A DNA stretch of 64,000 bases from Trichomonas vaginalis G3 (taxonomy: Eukaryota > Parabasalia > Trichomonadida > Trichomonadidae), in the NCBI RefSeq assembly GCF_026262505.1, contig NC_067206.1, positions 18,125,319 through 18,189,318 on the forward strand, given 5' to 3'. The notes under the pieces were generated by a model. The model had not been told where the DNA came from. It did no database searches and saw only the letters and a program-made list of their open reading frames with translations. The first letter of the stretch is position 1. Each line of letters begins with the position of its first letter. A program made the position numbers and the translations under genes. Below are positions 57,101 through 64,000 of this stretch, one piece after another.

Positions 57101-57968
57101 TATATGGTCTCTTTTTTGGTTTGCCTTTCTTTACATCTGACATCGTTAAGCCTTCATATTCTGTTAAATCATACATCTTTATTTCGGTAAGATTCTTTAT
57201 GTTTGTCAAGAAGAAGTCATAGTGCATTTCAACAATACCTGCAGCATTTGCTTCTATCTCTGATATAAAGTTCTCCTTCAAGAGCTGATGTAGTAATGTT
57301 CCAATATTATTGAGGTTTAACGTAGAACATTCATACTTTCCACCAAGTTTATAACATACCATCCATCTCTGTTGTGAGTTTATTTTAATTTTCTCTAAGA
57401 GTCTCATGAAAACCTTACCGAAATGTTTGTGTAAGTAGTCTCTGTTTGGTTCATCTAAAGCTTCGATGTTAAAGTCAATGAGTCTATTGCCTGACTTCAC
57501 ATTTCTCTTCCTATTCTCTTCATCTTTCTTTAACCATCTCTCACCTTCTTTTGGTTTGTCGTCAATGGAACGAATGACATCGTTAGCTTTGCGAACTTGT
57601 TCTATAGCACTTTTAAACATCTCTCTTCTCTGTTGTTTCAGTGTGTCGTCTCTTCTTCTTGTTTCACCAACGTTTGCATTTGTTATGTCAAACATTTCTC
57701 TTCTTACTTCATGAGGTACTGAACGTCTATGATATAAGTCAATAGCAACGTCATTTAAAGGAAATGCTCTTGCATGGACTTCGTCCTCGCCGCGTTGCAG
57801 CTTTATGAACTCATGAATTCTATCATAACTTATTGCACCATTATAGTCATTGAGGATGTCAGAGAGTGCTTTTTTGTTTGTTGCGTAATGTTTTGCTACT
57901 TCTATGTTAGCTTCTGTAAGAAGTTGTTTTATTTCCGAGTGTTCTAACTTAGACAACTTCCGATACAT
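54190..57968 (-). pseudogene. Protein-primed family B DNA polymerase, one frameshift
   Basis: The start is MYRKLSKLEHSE at 57968 after a TTTTTTTATTTCC leader. Exonuclease motifs are present: FFADFECSTDG (Exo I), YFHNLSYDINFIL (Exo II) and YCKQDVRIL (Exo III). Motif A is FDAVSLYPS, and the frame stops directly after it near 55413. In another frame the gene continues with the TPR2-type insertion, motif B (LILNSIYGK) and motif C (FYQDCDSMH) to 54190. A single lost base accounts for the break. Total length, about 1,250 codons, fits Maverick polymerases, which copy linear genomes with a terminal protein. Confidence 0.85.
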
Positions 57969-58057
57969 CTTTAGTAGGAAATAAAAAAATATTTTTGAAA
58001 AAATTAGATTAGATTTTTTAAAGTTATTTTTCAAAATAATTTAATATTTTTATTTTA

Positions 58058-58531
58058 ATGAAACACATGCAAGATTGCAAGTTCTTTTCATACAATGCTC
58101 TCGCTACTGCCATCAAGAATGAGTTCAATAATGCTTCAAATGTTAATGTTATCTTTAACAAGAAGTTTGTGAAAGAATCTAAGTTTGGCCAGTATGTCAG
58201 ACCATTAGCTATCGTCATTGACCGCAAACGTTATACTTCACAAGAGTTAGCAGTAGTTTTGAAACAAAAGAGTTTCTTCGTGAATGTCAAAGATACTCAT
58301 TATACTGTTATAAAGAACTCTAATATTGACTTCTTCAGTATTGCTTTAAATCTTTCCGAACAGAAAGAATATAAGAAGGGTGAAACAAATGTGAAATATT
58401 ATCCTTCATCTCTGAAGACAATAACGAACAAAGATGTTATACAGAAATTCTTACCAAAGGTTGAAGAAGCTTCTATTGACATTGACGAAGGAAGTGAAAT
58501 GGTTGAAGAAATAGACCCTGAAGCTATTTAA
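58058..58531 (+). CDS. Unrecognised 157-aa protein with acidic tail
   Basis: Divergent from the polymerase (89-base gap). The body is Lys/Phe-rich with predicted strands (VNVIFNKKFVKESKFG, LAIVIDRKRYTS, SFFVNVKDTHYTV). The tail is acidic (IDIDEGSEMVEEIDPEAI), similar in style to the protein at 6982-7401. The two may hold equivalent positions in different element lineages next to replication genes. Confidence 0.6.
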   Translation: MKHMQDCKFFSYNALATAIKNEFNNASNVNVIFNKKFVKESKFGQYVRPLAIVIDRKRYTSQELAVVLKQKSFFVNVKDTHYTVIKNSNIDFFSIALNLSEQKEYKKGETNVKYYPSSLKTITNKDVIQKFLPKVEEASIDIDEGSEMVEEIDPEAI

Positions 58532-58549
58532 GCAAAAATATATTTTTGG

Positions 58550-58765
58550 TTAGTCTTCATATCGATATTTTACAACAATTCCCCAATGTATAAACTTTTC
58601 ATACGCTTTTTCATAAGCTTTATATACCTTCAGAAATTTTGCATAATCTTTAGAAGCATTTAGATATTGTTTAAATGCTTTGTATGTCTTCAGAAATTTT
58701 GCATAATCTTTTACATGTTGTTCGTTCTCTTCTTCTGTCATGAGTTCCGAATATTCTAAATTCAT
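58550..58765 (-). CDS. 71-aa protein with internal KDYAKFLK repeat
   Basis: Two copies of KDYAKFLK(T/V)YKA lie about 22 residues apart, followed by KAYEKF. The protein is helical and Lys/Tyr-rich. The duplication is visible in the DNA as a repeated CTTCAGAAATTTTGCATAAT. No family is recognised. Confidence 0.5.
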   Translation of the reverse strand: MNLEYSELMTEEENEQHVKDYAKFLKTYKAFKQYLNASKDYAKFLKVYKAYEKAYEKFIHWGIVVKYRYED

Positions 58766-58819
58766 GTTCTTTCATATGAGATAAAATTTTATAAAAAAAT
58801 AAAATTAGCTTAGATTTTT

Positions 58820-59638
58820 TTATTCTTCCTCTTTGAAGTTATCGAAATATTCTGTTATTTTTTCCTTCAGTAATGTTAAGTCTTCTTTGAATGTAAGTAT
58901 TGTGCAACCTTTGATGTCATAGTGTGTTTGAGGAAGAGTATTTTTGACAATTTCCTTTATTTGTTCATTCGGTGTCATTGAAATCGGTAAGTTTTCACGA
59001 TAGAACCAGTTTCTGTCAGATTTGTAAATCTTAGCTAAGTCGTAAAAGCTCTTGTTGTTTCTTCTGACTAAATGCAACATAACCATATCTTTATCTTCTT
59101 CATTTTCCATCTCTTCAGTGTAAATCATATACTTATAACTCTTTTCCTTTCCTTTTGGTACTGAACGTGGTATTCTTTTCTGAATGCTTTTGTCTTTTGC
59201 TTCATCTTTTGCTTGAAGTTTCTTTTCCATCTCTTCACGTTCTGCTTTATATAGTTCATCTAACATCATGAAAATATAACAAGCATAACGAGGTGAAGCC
59301 CACATTGCTACAGCATTTACTAAAAGTCTATGAATATAATAACCTTTCAAACCAGGAGCCAAATTCTTGCGATTTTCATACGGAATCTCTTCCCCCGGTT
59401 TTCCGAGGGAAGCAATCATATGAGGAAATTCTTCTAAAAGTTCTTTTGTCTGTTGGTTTTCAAACCAATGATATGCTTGCTTTGTAGAACGAAGAGCGTT
59501 CATTATACTTTGCATTTGGTACATATCGTCTTTGACTGAACGAATGAGACGTAACTGTTTGTTATACTGTATGTACTCGTATTCTTCATTTATAGCTTCA
59601 TGGACTATAACTGTTGTTGTGTTCTCTAATGTTGTCAT
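58820..59638 (-). CDS. KilA-N domain protein, 272 aa, third element
   Basis: A homologue of 8795-9622 over the full length, with KilA-N core KGYYIHRLLVNAVAMWASP and the same C-terminal domain. The start MTTLENTTT at 59638 follows TTTTATTTTGTATGTAAAGACAGTA, the leader class shared with 9622, 10323 and the ISTIG genes. It probably regulates element genes or targets host DNA. Confidence 0.8.
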   Translation of the reverse strand: MTTLENTTTVIVHEAINEEYEYIQYNKQLRLIRSVKDDMYQMQSIMNALRSTKQAYHWFENQQTKELLEEFPHMIASLGKPGEEIPYENRKNLAPGLKGYYIHRLLVNAVAMWASPRYACYIFMMLDELYKAEREEMEKKLQAKDEAKDKSIQKRIPRSVPKGKEKSYKYMIYTEEMENEEDKDMVMLHLVRRNNKSFYDLAKIYKSDRNWFYRENLPISMTPNEQIKEIVKNTLPQTHYDIKGCTILTFKEDLTLLKEKITEYFDNFKEEE

Positions 59639-59746
59639 TACTGTCTTTACATACAAAATAAAAAAAATAAATAAAAATAAAATTAGCGTGATTTTTTCTG
59701 AGATAAACACTATTTCTTCACAACATTAAATTTTATCCTGTATGAA

Positions 59747-60121
59747 ATGACTTTAAAAAGATTATTGACTGACTTCGAATACTATCTCATTGACGCACTG
59801 ACAGACCCTCAAAACTGTGTTGAAAGTTCTTTAAGCTTTAAGATTGAAGGTACGACGCATTTTGTCTTCACTTACGTATTGAAAGAATATGACCGTTATC
59901 ATAACGAAGTGAATCAAACACTAATAAAATTTGTAGATAAAAAATTGGTTAACAATGAATATTTTAAAACTGAAGGCCCAAACACTGCTGGAGATGATGA
60001 AGAATACAGACAAGTTATTGAAAAAAATAACGCAAGATTAGATGCAATAGAAAAGAAGTTTAATGAATGTCTTACAAACACGTATGAATATCTTATGCGG
60101 TGGGAAGCCAGATGGAGATAA
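59747..60121 (+). CDS. Unrecognised 124-aa protein related to 7418-7870
   Basis: The ATG at 59747 follows TTTTATCCTGTATGAA. The shared pattern with the 150-residue protein at 7418 is FVFTYVLKEYDRYHN, KFVDKKLVNNE and KKFNECLTNT. The Lys/Glu tail of that protein is absent here. Function unknown. Confidence 0.6.
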   Translation: MTLKRLLTDFEYYLIDALTDPQNCVESSLSFKIEGTTHFVFTYVLKEYDRYHNEVNQTLIKFVDKKLVNNEYFKTEGPNTAGDDEEYRQVIEKNNARLDAIEKKFNECLTNTYEYLMRWEARWR

Positions 60122-60162
60122 ATTTACGTCAAATATGCAATTTATAAAATCTTATGTCGACA

Positions 60163-60242
60163 GGCTACGTAGCACAGTGGTCTAAGGTGGTGTTATGGAG
60201 GGGTCAGGGTCTGTGGTTCGAACCGCGACGGCGCCGTATTTT
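60163..60242 (+). ncRNA. tRNA-like Pol III cassette (A box, B box, T-run)
   Basis: An A-box-like TAGCACAGTGGTCTAAGG (60170-60187) and a B-box GTGGTTCGAACC (60213-60224) are spaced as in a tRNA. The T arm can pair (TGTGG/CCGCG), and TTTT follows at 60239-60242. The acceptor ends pair only in part, and the centre is G-rich with no anticodon stem. It is therefore a tRNA-derived or decayed element rather than a functional tRNA. Confidence 0.4.
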
Positions 60243-60518
60243 CTTATTTTCTTTGTTTGTCTTGTTTGTCGTGAATAAAAAGTGTCATAAAAGTGCTCTA
60301 TCTTCCACGGGAATAAATAAAAAATTTACTTTATTTCTTCTTTATTTCTTTGTTCCCGTGGATGAAGGGTTTTGCTGTTTTTTTCTCAGCCGAAATCAAT
60401 GATTTTTTCATTTTTGGAATCCTTAGCGAATGAGGAATCTTTTCTCTCGTGGAAGCTTTGACCAAAAATATAATTGAGGTGAAGAGGTGAGATTTCACCC
60501 GTTTTTTCACCTCTTTTT
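60243..60518. repeat. Gene-free stretch with hairpin and decayed palindrome
   Basis: A 9-bp stem (CCACGGGAA / TTCCCGTGG, 60305-60313 and 60353-60361) encloses an A/T-rich loop. At 60486-60499 a palindrome unit reads GGTGAGATTTCACC, with the central GATC changed to GATT; two CACCTCTTTTTTCAC half-sites follow. It lies 20 bases downstream of the broken ISTIG gene's stop. Confidence 0.6.
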
Positions 60519-61484
60519 TCACAAGCGTTTTACATGAATTGTACGATGTATATTTGAAATCCTAAACAATTTCGTAGCTTCTATTTCTTCTTTTAGTACA
60601 TCGAATGTTTTAACAATGCCGAAGGTTTCTTTCTACTTCTTCTTGACGTCAGACAGAAGGAAATCGTCAGCAGTTGGATAGTTTTTGTTCAGAAATGACA
60701 GCATGTCCATTTTATCTTCTGCTGGCTTTTCTGCTTCTTTCTTTAAGTCTGCATAGTCGTTTCGCATTCTTTCTATCTCTTTGACTGAGTAGTTATATTT
60801 TCTTATTGCTGCTTTACATTTTGAACATTGCGGATTCATTTTTGCGTTATACATTGAAATAAAACCAACTAAAACAACTAAGGCGTCAATGGTTTTCTTT
60901 AAATCTGAAGCAGTTGGTTTTATCTGTTCATGCCATACCTTACCTCTTCTATCTTTATCTCTTATCTGCCATACACATTTTGCAGCTAATGAAACAAAGT
61001 TGTCGTATGTCTTAAACTCCCCCGATTTATATATGTCAGAGATGTTCTTATATACCATGTCGCAATCTTTGTCCATAACTTTATGGTTGCAATGATATCC
61101 TAGAAACTCATAGTTTACTTTACGTATGAACTTCTTTATTTCTACTGAGTCAGTTGCTTTGACTTCAATTTCGTCGAATTCATGAATAGTGAGTTTTTGT
61201 TGTTGGATTTCAGGTAGTTTAGGCAAATGGTCGATGAGGTCCTCCATTTCATAAAGATACTGTTCATTTGTTTCATCTTTCGCACTACAGTCTAAATTAC
61301 TTGTTAAAAGTTCTTGCTTTATCTTCTGGATTTCTGTTTCGAAAGTAAATGAAGAAGGAATGAAGCTTTTCATTTCTACTAACATTGACGTAGGATTCAT
61401 GACTAACGAGTTTGGTGCTGTAGTTGTGGACAGAGTCCCGCCGTTCGTGGCTTGAATTGTTGTTGTGCCGATTGTTGAAATCAT
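60519..61484 (-). pseudogene. ISTIG-family protein with premature stop, third element
   Basis: Homologous to 10790-11731 and 36278-37192. The start MISTIGTTT at 61484 is intact and a short insertion (GGTLST) follows. At 60631-60633 a TAG replaces the tyrosine codon seen in the other copies, truncating about 37 residues. The remaining C-terminus is still readable in frame to 60519 (KLFRISN, HVKRL). This is a point nonsense change, not an indel. Confidence 0.7.
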
Positions 61485-61722
61485 ATCTTTTATACAAAAT
61501 AAAAAAATAAATAAAAATAAAACTAACTTTATTTTTTCTATCTTAAGGAAATTCATGAAAATTCGTGAGACCCAAAGGGTCTGAGCCGCTAAGCGGCGAG
61601 GGTGAAAAAACAGGTGAGATCTCACCTCTTCACCTAAACATTATTTTTGGTGTAAATTTATGAAAACATTAATAATACATGACTGTTCTCATTCATGTCT
61701 GATTTACATCTAATGAAAAAGT
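61485..61722. repeat. Leader plus GATC palindrome unit and mini-hairpins
   Basis: The minus-strand leader (TTTTATTTTGTATAAAAGAT) is followed by GACCCAAAGGGTC and GCCGCTAAGCGGC mini-hairpins (61570-61598). A palindrome GGTGAGATCTCACC at 61613-61626 comes next, then TAAACATTATTTTTGG. This layout matches that at 21331-21430 in the first element. Confidence 0.75.
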
Positions 61723-62807
61723 TTAGAAGAATTTTCTTATTCTTTCTGGCTTATTTTTGTCTTTCCAGTACTCCCGCTCTAATGGTCCCAGATGTGTTGG
61801 CTTTGACTCTCTCAAGTTCTTAGATGGTATAACATCTTCAACGCCTCCTTCATATCTTACTTTATAAGTGTCATCGTTTATGTTGTAGCCAAGTATTTCA
61901 ATAACCACTCCTCGCTTTGCTTCGTCAATGGTTTCAGCAAGTTTGCCATTACTACTTTCGACTAATTTGTGACGAGGGTAAAACGCAATAGAGTCGTCAG
62001 CAGCTTTTATAAGATATCCATTACCTTGCGTAGAGTCTACGATATAATAGTTTCTACTTAACCTTAAACGTTTCTTTGTCAACGGTTTGTCGTCAAGAAC
62101 TACACGAACTTTTGTACCAGGAATGAGGGTAAATTGTGTTGAATTTCTGATATTTTGTGTTTGGCTTCGTTTCTTTTGTATATACTTTTCTTTTGTTGTT
62201 GTGTCATTGAATTTGGTGTATGTCCTGTTGTAGAATGTGTTGAGGAATTATATACTTCGAGAAAATGTTTCATTGCTTCTTCGGTAAAGTCTCGCTCTTG
62301 GTTTAAATCTCTGAGCGTTCTTATGAAGCTGTTTATGATGCCGAGTATGTTATGGTTATGGTCTTCAGTAGTGTAGTGAGTTATGTTATGCTTAATGAGA
62401 AAATCTGTGATTTCATTGCTGAGGTATGCACTGTCTTGGTCTGATGTTAAAGTACTTGGGCTATGTTCTGCTACAAACTTTTGTAAAACTCTTAACACTT
62501 CACGAGTTCCTTTATTTTTCATTGGATATGCATATGCTTTGCGAGTGTTAACATTAATGAAGATGAGGAATGGTTTATGTCCTCCTTTTCTGCTTTGAAT
62601 GAGAGTGTCAAATTGGTATGCGTCAGGAGTGTTGGAGTAAATTGGTAAAAAGTAGTCGTAAGGGTTTATTTTTGTTTGATGTACAACATTTTTGTCAAAG
62701 AACCTTTTCACTTCAGCTCTGTTAGTAAATCCCCAACTCTTTGCAGCTTCATTGAACTTCTTAAATGACCTCCACGGTGATGATTCGAATACTTCTTTCA
62801 AGCTCAT
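61723..62807 (-). pseudogene. Maverick integrase (rve family), frameshifted, third element
   Basis: The N-terminal part (62100-62807, 235 residues) contains the core. The first Asp is in YQFDTL (residue 67) and the second in LTSDQDSAY (residue 123). At the third position, 35 residues later, the residue is Asn159 (GIINSF) instead of Glu. After a frame change near 62125 the C-terminal basic/chromo-like region continues (TKVRVVLDDK, NYYIVDST, YPRHKLVES) to 61723. With Asn at the third acidic position the enzyme is probably inactive even apart from the break. Confidence 0.75.
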
Positions 62808-62866
62808 TTATGTAAAGTTAAATTTAGTAAATTTCATGCTGTTCGCTCTTTTGGAGCTCAGGACTT

Positions 62867-64000
62867 TCAGTCCGTTCTAACCCATGCATAAACTGTCATA
62901 TAAGGCGGCATATAATCTGCACCCGAACCTGTTGGATTTGTTGTGAAAGTGTGTGAATGATTTCCTGTGGTTCCACAGAAAATACCTGCGCTTGAATCTA
63001 CTGGGTCACTTGAAATATCATATCTATTCATTCCCTGTCTATCCGAACCTGCTGCAAGATTTGTATAACCTCTTTTTGTTATTGAATGTGAATGATTACC
63101 TGTTGTGTTTGTAGTTCCTGTATGAGTGTGCGGTGGAAGGTTTGCTTCTTTAATTTTCTTCGATCCTCCTGTTTGCTTTGAATATCTAGCACAGTATAAG
63201 AATTTATCTACAATCTGCTGCCACGTACCAAAACCTAAAACACTTGCCGGATTTGTTGAATTCATTGACGTATAAATAGAGCCTATAGGATATAATGTTT
63301 GAAGTATTTCAGTCTGTAATGTTTGAAGCTCTGTTTTGTCTGCTTTCTTATCTAACATTGTTGGTAGTTCATATGCTTCAAAGTTTCTGGCATGATCTTC
63401 GATATTCCTGCAACTGTTATCTAAATTGTTAAGAGTATCTTTTACGCTTGTACTTGGATTCTCTAAAGGTACACTTGAACCCAAATCATAGTTCAATATT
63501 ATGTCGTCTGCTCTAACAGTAGTGAAGGAGTTATGTGTATGTTCTTTATCTGCTTTTTTATCTAACATTGCTGGTAGTTTATATGTTTCAAAGTTTCTGA
63601 CATGACCTTCAATGTTCATACATTTACTATTTAAGGAGTTTAGTGTATCTTTTACGCTTGTACTTGGATTCTCTAAAGGTGCACTTGAGCCAAGGGTATA
63701 GTTCAATATTACATCGTCTGCTCTAACAGTAGTGAAGGATTCATGTGTATGGTTCTTGTCAGCTTTACTATTTAATGTAGCTTGAAGTTCATTTATATCG
63801 GAGATATTGTGTTTATGAGATTTCAAAACTTTGTTCGTTGCGTCAAGTTCATCTTTGTCAGCTTTACTTTTAATAGCATCTTCAAAAGTTATTTTTGCCT
63901 TAACTCTCAAAGTAAATCTTGGTTCAACTAATACACCGTTAACAAAGAAGTATGAAGCATAAATTTCATTGTTATAACCAAATGCTTCTGGTGCTTTACC
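62867..64000 (-). CDS. Phage-type collar fibre protein, C-terminal part (continues beyond window)
   Basis: The frame is open through the right edge, so the start lies outside. It contains two near-identical shaft modules of about 70 residues (HTHESFTTVRADDVILNY, PLENPSTSVKDTLN, then LDKKADK), predicted trimeric coiled coil. A collar domain follows (YPIGSIYTSMNSTNPASVLG, FLYCARYSKQTGGS, LPPHTHTG). Repeated HxH pairs (GNHSHSI, GNHSHTF), which in phage fibres can bind metal, and PPYMTVYAWVRTD end the protein. Homologues at 17377-18636 and 26650-27941 have different shafts but the same collar. Confidence 0.8.
   Translation of the reverse strand, partial: GKAPEAFGYNNEIYASYFFVNGVLVEPRFTLRVKAKITFEDAIKSKADKDELDATNKVLKSHKHNISDINELQATLNSKADKNHTHESFTTVRADDVILNYTLGSSAPLENPSTSVKDTLNSLNSKCMNIEGHVRNFETYKLPAMLDKKADKEHTHNSFTTVRADDIILNYDLGSSVPLENPSTSVKDTLNNLDNSCRNIEDHARNFEAYELPTMLDKKADKTELQTLQTEILQTLYPIGSIYTSMNSTNPASVLGFGTWQQIVDKFLYCARYSKQTGGSKKIKEANLPPHTHTGTTNTTGNHSHSITKRGYTNLAAGSDRQGMNRYDISSDPVDSSAGIFCGTTGNHSHTFTTNPTGSGADYMPPYMTVYAWVRTD

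Noticed and set aside
60163-60242. A functional tRNA gene
   Set aside because: No anticodon stem can be formed and the acceptor strands pair at only five of seven positions.

Overview
The window is AT-rich, intron-poor eukaryotic DNA packed with genes of Maverick/Polinton-type giant transposons (virus-like elements). It carries double-jelly-roll major capsid proteins, an FtsK/A32-type packaging ATPase, a superfamily 3 helicase, protein-primed family B DNA polymerases, retroviral-type integrases, phage-like collar fibres, KilA-N proteins and D12-class adenine methyltransferases. Density of such elements, very short leaders, compact divergent promoters and element-encoded adenine methyltransferases fit a trichomonad, most likely Trichomonas vaginalis. 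That is an inference from content; no ribosomal RNA or recognisable host housekeeping gene is present.

Layout. (1) About 1-21.6 kb is one element, running off the left edge: large repeat-linker protein, capsid, small genes, minor virion protein, helicase, ATPase, KilA-N genes, HNH gene, integrase, fibre, small virion-like proteins and an adenine methyltransferase. (2) About 21.7-24.0 kb is a central spacer with homopolymer-tailed hairpin modules, a broken IS481-like transposase and an array of five near-perfect hairpins. (3) About 24.0-47.2 kb is a second element of the same lineage in the opposite orientation, so that 1-47 kb is one giant imperfect palindrome. Its middle (30.4-36 kb) has been replaced by another block holding a second, divergent polymerase lacking visible exonuclease motifs. 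(4) 47.4-48.9 kb holds one unrecognised gene with a triplicated segment, followed by about 0.7 kb of gene-poor DNA. (5) 49.6-64 kb is a third, different element with an intact capsid gene, a minor virion candidate, polymerase B, KilA-N, integrase and a fibre running off the right edge.

Many large genes differ between the two palindrome arms by 1-2 base indels and are broken in one or both arms. The block carrying the methyltransferase and four small neighbours (19.5-21.1 and 24.2-25.8 kb) is open in both.

The most striking signal is a family of dispersed palindromes (GGTTAGATCTAACC, GGTGAGATCTCACC or TGTTAGATCTAACA), mostly just downstream of gene stops. By eye GATC is very rare here: I count 19 in 64 kb, and 14 of them lie at the centres of these palindromes. 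Since the elements encode D12/Dam-like adenine methyltransferases, an element-encoded methylation mark on its own palindromes is a plausible undescribed system. All counts are by eye and all homology calls are from motif recognition, not database searches.
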